Assembly (NCBI GenBank): GCA_001566295.1
Contig: KQ964251.1
Coordinates: 749,838-813,837 of the forward strand
DNA length: 64,000 bases
Direction of reading: 5' to 3'
From: Microdochium bolleyi
Lineage: Eukaryota > Ascomycota > Sordariomycetes > Xylariales > Microdochiaceae
The first letter of the stretch is position 1. Each line of letters begins with the position of its first letter. Shown piece by piece: positions 1 through 12,134 of the stretch. Made by a program: the position numbers and the translations under genes. The notes under the pieces were generated by a model. The model was not told the origin of the DNA and did not search any database. It was given only the letters and a program-made list of their open reading frames with translations.

Positions 1-936
1 GTCCTGCCGAAGCGTCCGGGGATGTTTTAGTGGCATCCATTGTGCCGGCATGCCTGTAAGTGATGTATATCAGGCCGCTGATCGGAAGTGCTCCGTTGGG
101 AATACATACCTGGGATCAGAACAGTTGGCTCAGCTGTATCAAGCCAGTTATACGACCCAATGTGGTCGCACGCAGATATAGAGGCGACCGAGCGATACTG
201 CTCAACATCGCGCTTGAGGTCAGAAACCCGCAGGTCAAGAATGATTGCACCCAGCGGAGGCGCCGGTGACAGGACTGCTTGCGATCTGGGCTCGGGCCAT
301 TTCCTGAATCCCCCGCGGCCTTGGATACAGTTGATTGGCATGTTGATTCTGGGTATACTCGGCTCTGTCGAATGAGATACACCCTGCATCGAGACGGGTG
401 AGGCAGCCTCCCCTTTTATCAAAATGTAAGTACTATTTTTACGACTATGCGGCAAGCTGTTGACAGCGGTCCGTGGCACTTTTCACAAGGCTCTACCAAA
501 TCTGCCCAACCAACTCTCCGCCAAAAGTGCAGAAATGATTCGCGAACGCAAAGAGCGTACGTCTTCATCAGTGCTGCAGTCAATCGAAACGGCCGGGCTT
601 CATTGGAGCGCTTATCGTGGTTGGTTGGCCTCCCGCATGCGTGGATGGCCTCCTGCAGCAGAGTTACAAGCCAATGCGATATGTTTGGAAACCAACAGAA
701 CATTCCGCTGGACGCCAACGGTGATGTGTTCAAGTGCGAACGCAATCTCTTGATAAGTTGACGACGTGGAATACACTCACCTTCCCACGTCTGTTCAGAG
801 TACGGTGCATCAACCTCCGCCAGGACTTGCGGAGTATTACGGCAAAGTCTTCAGTCTTGGATATTCTCAAAGTGCAACTTAGGCCCAGTTCACAGTCATC
901 TGTCAAGCCACTTCACGACCACGCACACATGCAGCA
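1..936. other. Left-edge region without a convincing gene
   Basis: Several overlapping open frames of 60-150 codons occur on both strands, but none shows a family motif, coding-like codon bias or a splice pattern. The last few hundred bases are the presumed promoter and leader of the helicase-AAA gene starting at 937. The end of an upstream gene could lie here unrecognised. Confidence 0.6.
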
Positions 937-3900
937 ATGGCTACGTCCTTGGAAGGCAGTCGCCGTTCCTCCAAACTCCGCAAACGACTGAAGGACATCC
1001 TAGCAGGAACAACTCTGGTCTGTAGTTCGAGAGAGGCGCAGCTCTTCTTCGAGGCCCTTGACGAGCATGACGCCAAAGCACAGTGTGCCGAAGAGCTTGT
1101 GGCAAGCCGTCACGGCATGGAGGCACTCCGGCTTAGTGTTCGCTTGGATACCTCGGACGCCTTCATTCGGGACCACGCTGTGAAGACTATCGCCTTCGTT
1201 ACAGACCCGACTCTCGAGCTCCTTGTTGGTGGTCTCCTTCGTACCAAGCTCATGTTGGTCTTACTGGAGCCGCCCACCTTCTGGACTGCACTACTTGGTC
1301 TCTTTCTTGATCGCAAACTTGACGTCACTTATCATGAAGCATTTGGCCGGCTCGTTCACGGCATTGTGACTTGTCCCGAATTTGCTGGCGAAAGTTACAC
1401 CTCTGCAGTACAGTTGATCGTGCAAATGAAGGTGCTCGAGGACTCTCAACTCTCGTCAGTACGCGATCTGGCCCGCAAAATCGAACATGGCCTTGGTATC
1501 AGACTTGGCACAGCCCAAGAACAAGCAGATTTCCCCAACGGAGGCAGGCACGACAACGACTTTGCGAACTTCAGGGACATTGCGATCTATCCCACTCCGG
1601 ACGAATTTCAGACCACTGCGAGGCCATTCCTACGTCAAGCTGCCTATGCGTTCACAGTCGAAGATTCCTCCCGAGCTGAAGTCCATCTAGACAATCAATA
1701 TAGACTTCTCCGGGAAGACATGCTTGGCGAGATCCGCAACGAGATGCAGATCTGTCTGGGCCAGAAAAAAGGTCGGCGTTCAGCGTTGATCCTGGGCCCG
1801 CTCTATGTTGTCGCGCTCGAGCTTGGCGACGACAGGAAAGGCCACAAATCCGTTCTCGCAGTCAAATTCCGCAAAGACATCCCTCAACTCAAAGGCCTCA
1901 CTGTTGAAAAACGCAAGAAGTACTTGGCTCATAACAATCGATTTCTCAAGCACAATTCGTTTGGTGCTTTGCTTCGCGGGGATGAGGTCTGCGGTTTCGC
2001 ATGTCTCGAGAGAGACGAAAGCGCAATCTGCCATAACACAATCCACCTGCGATTCGAGGACAGCCTACCCTTGAGCCGAGCTCTCACAGCGTTCAAGCAG
2101 CCAGGAGATCTTCAATTCGTGCTCGTGGATGCACCAGTATTCGCATACAAGCCTGTCCTCGAACAACTCAAGCAATGCCGAGGCTCGCCCCTGTTGGATA
2201 TTCTCTTAGGCAACGAGAAGCAAGTAACCGACTCCCAGAATACGACAGCCAATACCCCAGGGCTGCGCATTCTGGCTCGAGACCTTCTTAAAAGCAAGAA
2301 TCCTGCCGCGATCCTGCAAAACCTAGGCATCGCTGTCACCGCACTGGATCAATGTCAGACAGAAGCAATCGCTCATGCGATTTGCCGAAGTGTTACCCTT
2401 ATTCATGGACCACCTGGTAAGTTGCTGTGGCCGCCAGCCAGACTTTTCGCTGACGATATGTATGCAGGAACTGGCAAGTCGTTCACCGGATCTATCATTG
2501 CCATGATCATATACAAGTTGACGAAGCTTCGGGTTCTGGTCATGAGCTACACCAACCACGCCACAGACCAATTTATCACCGATCTTCGCGGGATAGGTAT
2601 CCGAGAGAATGATATCGTCCGGCTTGGATCGAAGGGGAATGAAGAGACGGCTGCAATGTCGCTGGCAAGGAAAAATGTCGCCCATCGCCGCTCACAAGAA
2701 ACATGGCAGTTGATTCATGAATTGAAGTCTGAACAGAGTGTCATCAGAGACGACATAGTTTCCTTGTTCCAGCACTATCTGTCATACGATCCGTCATTTG
2801 GTGTGATCATGGAGTATCTCGAATTCTCTGATGATGGGGCACACTTCTTTGATGCTTTTACAATGCCTTCCCAGCAGCAAGGTTGGCGGAAGGTTGGAAA
2901 AAAGGGCCAAGAACTCAAGTCTGACTACCTCTGGTCACGTTGGGTGCGTGGCGAAGGCCCGGGCGTGCTCACCAACTCTGTACTCGAACATGCAGAAGCT
3001 GTGTGGGACATGGACTTGTCAACTCGCCAGCAACACCAGCGACGGTGGCTAGACGCTCTGATTCGTGAGAGAGTCGAGAGTGTTTGTGAACAGACTGGCC
3101 AGTATGACGCAAACCAGACAAAACTGGACGCACTTTTCAAGGACAAGAAAGCTGAAGCGATCCGTTCTTCGCGGATAATCGCCTGCACAACGACCGGGGC
3201 CGCCATGTTCGCCGCTCAGATTGAGGCTGCGCAGCCAGATTTTGTGATATACGAAGAGGCCGGAGAGATCCAGGAATGTCATACTTTGACGTCCATGCGG
3301 GACTCAGTAAAGCAGGCTGTCTTCATCGGCGATCACAAACAGCTGAGGCCCAAAGTCAACAACTACGCACTCACCGTGGAGAGGGGCGATGGCTACGACT
3401 TCAACGTGTCCATGTTTGAGAGGTTGATCCTACACGGATTCCCCCATACAACCTTGAGGGCACAGCATCGCATGCACCCAAAGATTTCTGCCTTTGCCCG
3501 GGCTCTCACTTACCCAGACTTGCAAGACGGACCGAAGACCGATAAGCGCCCTAGCATTCGTGGCCTGCAGGATCGTGTCATTTTCGTCAATCACGATCAG
3601 CCGGAGACGCACATGGCGGACCTGACGGACCGCCGTGACCCTAGCCAGAAAGGCAGTAAGGAGAATCGGTTTGAAGCTTCCATGGTGCTGAGGATTGTGA
3701 AATATTTGGTGCAACAGGGCTACGGAACAGGCGACATGGTCGTGCTAACCCCTTATCTTGGTCAGCTGCGCTTGTTGCGCGAAAGATTGCAAGAGGAGAA
3801 CGATCCAGTTCTGAATGACATGGACGCCTCAAGCCTCACGCAAGCGGGTCTTCTCACAGCGGCCGCCTCGAAGGTGAAGAAGGCGCCGCTTCGACTGGCG

Positions 3901-6900
3901 ACTATCGACAACTATCAGGGAGAAGAGAGCGATATTGTCATTGCCTCACTTACAAGAGGAAATGACCGAGGCGATATCGGCTTCATGGCCTCACCCGAAA
4001 GACTCAATGTCCTCATCACGCGGTCCCGGTGTAGTCTCATTCTTCTCGGGAACATGGAGACTTTCCAGAAGAGCAAGGCGAGGGAGGTTTGGGGCAAATT
4101 CTTCGAGCTGCTCAAGAACAACGGCCATCTCTACGATGGCCTGCCCGTTGTCTGCGACCGCCATCCTGCACGGACGTCATCCCTAGCAATGCCCGCCGAC
4201 TTCGACAAGTCTTGCCCGGACGGTGGCTGCGCAGAGCCCTGCGGAGAACTCCTGAGATGCAAGGTTCACAAATGCGTCCGTCGCTGCCACCGCGTCTCCG
4301 AACACATCCAGATGCACTGCACACAAGTCGTCGAAAGGAAATGCGATAAAGGGCACATAACTTCAATTCTCTGCCACAATCGAGAGAAATTGTGCCGCGT
4401 GTGCTTGGAAGAGAATGCAGAAAGAGAACGCAAGAGGAAGCAGCAGGAGGAGATGGCCAAGAGGGACCTGGACCTGGAGAAGCAACGACTGAGCCGTCAA
4501 GAAGCTTACCGACGGCAACTCAAAGAGATGGACGATGAGATCCTCCACCAACGTCGCCAGATGAAGTACATGAACGATGAGGTTGAAGAGAAGAAGACGT
4601 TGGCCCAAAGGCAGAAGGACCTGGCAGACTTGAAGGCAACTCACCAACGTATGAAGCTTCAGAAGCAAAAACAGGAGAACCAGCGGGGCTCGCATCCCGC
4701 GAAGGATGCCGGGAAACCCACAAAGAAGGCCGGATCTCCCGGCGCAGACAATGACATGGCCCCGGCAGATAGTGCGCAGGCAGAGTGGGATCACCTCAAA
4801 CGTTTCGAAGGTGCCCAGAGCGATGAGCTCGACGATCTCATGAGCATGATAGGTCTTGAGTCCGTCAAGGCCGAGTTTCTCAGCATAAAAAACACGGTCG
4901 ACACCAAACTCCGGCAAAATGTCTCATTGGCTACTCAGCGCTTTAGCTGCACTCTGCTTGGAAACCCCGGCACAGGTAAGCAAATTCCTGCCTATATTTG
5001 CTGAACGCATCTGTGGACTGACGTACTGCTAGGGAAAACAACGGTGGCAAGGCTCTACGCGAAGTTCCTCACCACACTTGGGGTGATACCGGGCGCGGCA
5101 TTCGTGGAGACGACTGGCTCAAAGCTCGCGAATGGCGGCGTGAGTGGATGTGAGAAGCTTATTCAGAGCGTTCTCAACGATGGCGGTGGTGCTGTCTTCA
5201 TAGACGAGACGTATCAATTAACCTCGGGTAACTCCCCGGGAGGCGCCGCTGTCCTTGACTACCTGCTGCCCGAGGTTGAGAACCTGACCGGCAAGATTGT
5301 ATTTGTTCTCGCCGGCTACAGCAAGCAGATGGAGAGCTTCTTTGCCCACAACCCTGGGCTTCCCAGTCGCTTCCCGATCGAGATGCGGTTCGAGGACTAT
5401 TCCGACGACGAGCTGCGCAAGATTCTGGCTCTGAAAGTCGACAAGCAGTACCAAGGCCAGATGAAGTGCGAGGAGGGTCTCTCTGGACTTTACTGCCGCA
5501 TCGTTGCGCGTCGGATCGGCCGTGGACGTGGTCGAGATGGATTCGGCAATGCTCGGACAGTGGAGAACGCACTGGCAGTGGTCGCCAAACGTCAAGGAGT
5601 GCGGATCTCGCACGCCCGAAAGGCTGGGCACAAACCGGACGACCTCCTCTTTACTAAGGAAGATCTTATCGGCCCTGAACCGCAAGAGGCCCTCCGAAAA
5701 TCGAAAGGATGGACAGAACTGTCGCAGTTGACAGGACTCGGGTCTGTCAAGCAAGCTGTCAGGGCGCTCGTCGACTGCATTCGCCAGAACTATCAGAGGG
5801 AGATGGCCGAGGAGTCCCTGATCGAGTTCTCCCTGAACAAGGTCTTCCTTGGCAATCCCGGCACGGGGAAGACGACTGTGGCCAAGTTGTACGGACAAAT
5901 TCTCGTCGACCTCGGGTTATTGTCCAAAGGCGAAGGTAAGTCTATTAAGAAGGGCGACCGTACCACATCCGAGATACACTACAGGCACGATGGCTAATGC
6001 TTCTCCTAGTCATCATCAAGAACCCGTCTGATTTCGTTGGCGGAGCGCTCGGTCAGTCAGAGCAGCAGACGAAAGGAATTCTCGCCTCGAGCGTAGGTAA
6101 GGTGCTCGTGTTGGACGAGGCCTACGCCTTATATGGAGGGGCTACCTCGCAAGGCGGCCAAGGTGATCCGTACAAGACTGCAGTCATCGACACCATCGTT
6201 GCTGAAGTCCAGAGCGTCCCTGGCGAAGACCGCTGTGTGCTCCTGCTGGGATACCGAGACCAACTGGAGGTCATGTTTCAGAACGTGAACCCCGGCCTGA
6301 GCCGGCGCTTTCCTATCGCATCGGGCTTTGTTTTCGATGACTTCACAGACGCGGAGCTGCGGGCGATTCTGGACCTGAGACTGAGGAAACAGTCTTATGA
6401 GGCTACGGGTCAGGGCAAGGAAGTGGCCATGGATATGCTCCGTCGGGCTCGGAACCGCCCGAACTTTGGCAATGCGGGCGAAATTGACATCATACTGAAT
6501 GATGCGAAGGCACGGCACCAGGCGAGGTTCTCGAAGGGAGAGACTAGATCGGCAAACCAGCTCGAAGCAGTGGACTTTGACGAGGACTTCAACCGGACGA
6601 AGCACGCCGCAACCAATATCAAGCAGCTGTTCCGGGGCACAGTGGGGAGCGAAGAGATCGTGGCCAAGCTGCAAGAGTTCCAAAGGACAGTGCAAGCCAT
6701 GAAGGAACTGGAGATGGACCCGAAAGAGAACATCCCCTTCAACTTCATATTCAAAGGGCCACCGGGGACGGGTAAGACCACGACCGCCAAGAAGATGGGC
6801 AAGATCTTCTATGATCTGGGGTTCCTGGCGTCGGCTCAAGTCGTCGAGTGCACCGTCACGGACATTGTCGGACAGTACGTCGGTCAGACTGGTCCCAAAG

Positions 6901-8024
6901 TTCTGCAAATGCTCGACAAAGCGCTTGGCAAGGTGTGCTTCTTAGACGAGGCTTACAGACTAGCTGAGGGTCCCTTTGCAAAGGAAGCCATTGACGAGAT
7001 TGTGGACGCCATCACAAAGGAAAAGTACCACAAGAAACTCGTCATTGTGCTTGCTGGATACGAGAGGGACATGGAACGGCTCATGTCTGTGAATGAAGGG
7101 CTCACTTCACGCTTCCCAGAAGTCTTCAATTTCAGAGGGCTTTCCGCTGCCGAGGGCATCGCGCTATTGACACAGACCTTGGCCAAACAGCGGACAAAAC
7201 TCAAGGAAAGAAGCAAGGACAACGAGCTTATTCTGGACGCCCTTGAAAGTCCCACGGCACAGCTCCAAGCAGAGCTGAGCATCCTGTTCTCGCAGCTCTC
7301 AGCTGGGCCCAGCTGGGCCAACGCGCGAGACGTCCTGGAGCTTGGCAAGTCTATGTTCAACGCAGCACTGTCGGAAGTGGAGCCTTCGTCGCGATGCCTG
7401 GTGGTCACGGAGCACATCATCAAGAATGAGCTGCAGAAGCTCCTGAAGAAACGACAGCCTACGAAACAAGCTGAACACTCGCTTCAGTCGGCACTGAACG
7501 CTCTCTCAACAGGAGAAAGCGAGCCCAGTATCAAGCCGAGTCGGTGCCAGCAAGCCCCGGCCACGGAGAATTTGGCCTCTCGCAGCGTCTCAATCTCGAC
7601 CACCAAGAAAATGGAAGCACAGAAGCTCGAGAGCCTGGAGCAGTCTGGTGGCGAAGTAGCGGCGCCCTCGCCTCCCGGCAGTGCCCAGCACATCGTACAA
7701 AGGGACGCGGGCGTCAGTGACGAGGTGTGGGAGCAGCTTCAGCGGGACCAACAGGCAGAGCACGAGAGAGAGCAGGAGTACCAGGCCTTGCTGGCTGCCA
7801 AAGAGGATGCTGCAGAGGAGGCCGAGTACGACGAGATAGTTAGGAGACTGGTGGAGGAGGACGAGCGGCGGAAGAAGGAGGAGGCTATGCGGAAGAAGCT
7901 GCTGGAGATGGGTGCTTGCCCTATGGGCTATCACTGGATCAAGCAGTCTGGTGGCTACCGCTGTGCTGGAGGATCGCATTTCATGTCGGAGAGCCAGTTG
8001 GAGGGGATGGCGTCAGATTCCTAA
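937..8024 (+). CDS. ZNFX1-like SF1 helicase fused to three CbxX/CfqX-type AAA modules
   Basis: Four exons (937-2416, 2468-4975, 5033-5935, 6010-8024) join in frame to 2,301 residues. An N-terminal region of about 480 residues precedes a superfamily 1 helicase: Walker A GPPGTGKS near 494, motif II EEAGE near 753, motif III GDHKQLRP near 782, QHRMHP, motif V YQGEESD near 976 and motif VI RLNVLITRSR near 1005. EEAGE followed by an ECH triplet, and the FERL-QHRM spacing, resemble ZNFX1 more than UPF1. A Cys/His-rich NFX1-like finger region (about 1075-1136) and a charged coiled coil (about 1140-1235) follow. Three AAA domains come next, with P-loops near 1326, 1603 and 1880 and Walker B motifs FIDETY, VLDEAY and FLDEAY. 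A second coiled coil (about 2204-2263) and a short CPMGYHW...GGYRC tail end the protein. Likely role: ATP-driven RNA or RNP remodelling. Partners and substrate are unknown. Confidence 0.88.
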
Positions 8025-8611
8025 GTGGGGAATGATCGTGGAGGCGGATAGCGAGATTGCACTGCTGACATGGACTAGAGAAAAAAGGACGACCATGCTG
8101 AGCCTACCCAAGGTATGAACGCAACTGTAGCTTGTGTCATTGGGGTCATGATCCGACACTGGTGTTGTAATTGAGGCAGGTGACGCTGTGGTCACATGAG
8201 CTGCATCCGTGCCCGTGGACTGTGAGGGTCCTGGTCAGTGGTCCCCTAGGCCCCCACAGGCCACCCCGGGCACCACCCAGGGCAGGGCTGCAAGGGTGCC
8301 GCCGCCGTGTGAGCGGGATGCCTGCAGCCCAGCGCCGCCCCACGCCGCAGCTGCCTGCTGACATGACATAGCTGCGTAGCTCCGTCGAGGTCCTTGCCCC
8401 GCACTCGGTAGTCACTACCACCACTTGCGCACCTACACGGCTTCACCTCGCCCTCGACCTGCCTCTGTGCATGTCACGACGTTGCAGTCACGCAAGCACT
8501 CTCGATCCCTCCTGCCTCGCACATAAAGACGGCGCTGCGGCGGCGCGCCAATCTCGTCCGACCTGCCGGGGCCCCAACGCCTACACGCATCGCCATCTTC
8601 GACCCCGCGCC
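8025..8611. other. Intergenic region and atg7 leader
   Basis: This holds the 3' end of the helicase-AAA gene and the GC-rich promoter and leader of atg7. A continuous frame runs into atg7 from 8471, but its upstream part begins at a different ATG and lacks family similarity. The family N-terminus (MAALKFAPF) starts at 8612. No other gene is seen. Confidence 0.65.
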
Positions 8612-10950
8612 ATGGCGGCTCTCAAGTTTGCGCCCTTCTCCTCCGAGATCGAGCTGCCCTTCTACTCGGCCCTATTTGCCCTCAAGCTCGACCATGACAA
8701 GCTCAGCGACTCGGCCAGGCCTGTCCTCGGCGTCTACGAACCCCGCCCGGGTACCCAGCCCGACGACAGCGTCCGGATGCAGGTCCTCGCCAGCGCGCTC
8801 TCAAGCAACCAGTGAGTCCGGCGTCTTTGCGTATCCTGCAAGCCCATCCCCACGGATGTGTCGGAGTGGCATGCAGTGTGGATGTCGTTGGGAGCTGGAG
8901 GTCTGACGAGAACGTCAACTTGTGCAGTGTCCCGCACAATGCAGTCCGCGCTGAGGGTGTGATCCGAAACACCAACACTCTCGACGCCTTCAAGCAGGTC
9001 GACAAGACGGATATGATCCAGAATGCGGCTCGTCAGGTACGTCTGCCGTGGAGCTGGTTGTGCAAGGAAGAAGGATCGGGAACAGGCTGACTGGGGTTGC
9101 TGCAGATCTGGGACGCGATCAAGGACGGCACTATCTACTCGGTCCCGTCACTCCTCTCCCACTACATCATCCTCTCTTACGCCGACCTGAAAAAGTACCG
9201 CATGACATACTGGTTTGGCTTCCCGACGCTACATTCTGATCCGCAGTGGAAGCGCGCCAGCGACATTTTGCGGCTCAACCCCAACGAGAGCACGGCTCTG
9301 GTTGATCGCGTCGGAACGTGGCGATACACAGTCGACAATAGAGAGCACGGTTTCTTCCTGGCGAAGAAGGTTAAGAACACAGAGTCAGAACAAGAGGTGC
9401 GCCGCTCTTCCCTGGACACGCCGACCGAAGACATAGGGTATACTTGGGAGGTCGCCTCGCTGCGCGACTTCGAGTCTGGCTTCTTCAACGACGTCTCAGC
9501 GGAGGACCAATACGTGTGCTTTGTCGATCCGTCTTCTTATGAGGAACACCCCGCATGGCCTCTACGGAATCTTCTGGTGCTTATAAGACAACGATTTCAC
9601 CTGACGAAGGTGCAGATCCTGTGCTACAGGGATATCCAGTCACGAAGGCATGAAGCTAGAACGATTATCCTCCCCCTGTCAATGGATCCGGTGGCGGAGT
9701 TCGAGACCACAGAGATGCCCAAGGTGACAGGGTGGGAGCGGAATGCCTCTGGCAAGCTCATGGCGAGATCTGTCAGCTTGGCCGAGTCTATGGATCCTAC
9801 GCGGCTTGCGGACCAGTCCGTCGATCTCAATCTCAAGCTCATGAAGTGGAGGATATCACCGAACCTGGATCTTGACATCATAAAGAACACACGATGCCTG
9901 CTACTTGGTTCTGGGACCCTTGGGAGTTACGTCTCCCGTAATCTTTTGGGCTGGGGTGTTCGGAAGATCACATTCGTCGACTACGGCTCAGTGTCCTTCT
10001 CCAATCCCGTACGGCAGCCGCTCTTTACTTTCAACGACTGCCTGAATGGGGGTGCGCCAAAAGCAAAGAGAGCTGCCGAAGTGCTGAAGGAGATTTACCC
10101 AGGCGTGGAGAGCGAGGGTCACGTATTATCTGTGCCTATGCTAGGACATGCCGTCACCGACAAGACCGAGACCGACTTTCAACAACTGCAGAAGCTCATC
10201 GATGAGCACGATGCAGTGTTCTTGCTCATGGACAGCCGGGAGTCGAGGTGGCTACCAACCGTCATGGGCAAAGCCGCTGGCAAGATTGTCATGAACGCCG
10301 CCCTTGGGTTCGATACATACGTGGTCATGCGGCATGGCGCTGAGCCGAAGGATGGGAGCGATGACACACTTGGTTGCTATTTCTGCAACGACGTTGTGGC
10401 GCCAGGAGACGTGAGTACCTCTGAATAAAGAGTATACTTTATGCTGCAATACTGACACTAGGAATAGTCCCAGAAAGACCTTACGCTGGACCAGCAATGC
10501 ACAGTCACCCGCCCCGGAATCGCTGCCATCGCATCAGCTCTGCTCGTGGAGCTTCTGACGAGTCTCCTGCAGCACCCCGACAAGCACCATGCACCAGCTC
10601 CCGCATCAACAGGGTCGACAATGGCCGCTGAGCCGGATTCCGCCGATGAGCACGCTCTTGGCATCGTCCCACACCAGATTCGCGGCTTCCTCGGCCGCTT
10701 CCAAAACATCAACATCAAGGGCCACTCCTATCCGTGCTGCAGCGCGTGTAGCAAGCCAATCCTCTCGGCATACCGCAACGATGGCTGGAACTTCGTCAAG
10801 CGCGCCCTCGACGACAAGGAGTACATTGCCGAGCTCAGCGGCCTCGCCGAGGTGCAGAGGCAGGCCGAGGCGCTGTCTGGTGACGTGGATTGGGACGATG
10901 AGGGCGACGAGCTTGATGGCGGGGGCGACGACGAAGCTGTAATGCTCTAG
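8612..10950 (+). CDS. atg7: Autophagy E1-like activating enzyme Atg7
   Basis: Exons 8612-8811, 8928-9036, 9106-10410 and 10468-10950 join to 698 residues, the usual length for the family. Atg7 adenylates the ubiquitin-like proteins Atg8 and Atg12, holds them as thioesters, and passes them to the E2-like Atg3 and Atg10. The N-terminal domain (about 1-300) has family signatures such as FAPFSSEIELPF and NTNTLDAFK. The adenylation domain carries the nucleotide loop LLLGSGTLGSYV near residue 369 and VDYGSVSFSNPVRQPLF. The catalytic cysteine lies in DQQCTVTRPG (about Cys549), in the fourth exon. The acidic C-terminal tail (WDDEGDE...) matches the region that binds Atg8 and Atg3 in homologues. Start 8612 was chosen because the family N-terminus begins there. 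All key residues are present, so the gene looks functional. Confidence 0.96.
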
Positions 10951-12134
10951 TCGATCGTGGACTCGTGGGCAGCCTTGTGTGTATGACTACTTTTGCTTTC
11001 GGGCTCGGTCTCTTGGCGTACTTGGGCTTTGTTGGCGAGGGACAAGCTGGTTGAACATCCGGCATGTGCTGTTTTCAAGGATATGGGTCTGGCGTTCTCT
11101 TTCTGGCTTCCAAACTAGTCGGTGATGAGAGTGGTTAACCACCGAACAATCAAACAATAAATTCACCAAAAGATAACAATGACCATGCACACAGCATCTG
11201 TAAGATTATGGTTACACCAAGCCCTGTCAAAAGCTACGTAGCCGCCAGCAAGGAGAGACATCTCGAGCAACAGGTGTGCAAAGTCGACACTACTACCGTT
11301 ACCGCCCGAGGAGGAGGGACCCCGGCCCGGTGCTGGTGTCGATCGGGGTGGAGTCGGCCGGCATTCCTAAGCTCAGGGCACAATTGCCACTTCCAGCCTT
11401 CTCCCGCGTGCGCAGCTCGTGCTGATTGGTCCGAAGCTTCGTCGGGACGTACACCGTGGTGGCCGAAGCCCGATCGGCGGCTGAGGGAGGCAGACCGGAG
11501 CGACTGCCGAGCGTCACGGTTCTTGGACGTCTTGCAGCTCGACTGTAGCGTTCTGAAATTCCTGATCTGATCGAACTATGTGGCTTGCTGTAAACCTGCA
11601 TACTGCTTTGCTGGATCACCGTGACCGTTCAACATGCAGTGAGTGGGACATTTCGTTTTCACCAAAGCACGACAATGCTGCGACGTCTTTTCGATGTGGC
11701 ACAGGATCAGGTTGCTACAACCTCCATTGTGATTGCAACAATCTGCACATGTTCGTAATTACATTCATTCTATTCGAGGTCCGTAGTGGACCTCGCGAAG
11801 CTATTGTATGATGTGGTCGTGCCTGACTAATGCATGTGTCTCGTTCCGAAACGCCAAACAGCAAAGGAATTATGAAGACGATCATGTGTGCGCGACACCG
11901 CGCGGCCAATCTGCCAACCGTGCTATGTGAAAATTTCCGAAATGCGGAAACCAGAATGCGAGTGGGGTATTGTTCGTGATGAAAGTGCTAGCCAGAGGTG
12001 AAAAAAGACTGGAAAACTCCCGTGTAAATGTCGTAAATAGTAAAGGCGTGAGACATTACATGTGTATGTGTGGTGGGTGTGGGTGGATGGTAGGTGGGTA
12101 AATGTCAGATGCTCAGCCGCACTGGATCAGATGA
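10951..12134. other. Convergent intergenic region
   Basis: This is the space between atg7 (+) and the C2H2 gene (-), which point at each other, so mostly 3' untranslated sequence and terminators are expected. It is more A+T rich than the flanking coding DNA in 11,580-12,060. Open frames here are short and without recognisable motifs. Confidence 0.65.

Noticed and set aside
447..761. Overlapping plus- and minus-strand frames near the left edge
   Set aside because: Three frames of about 100 codons overlap in different phases with no motif or bias.
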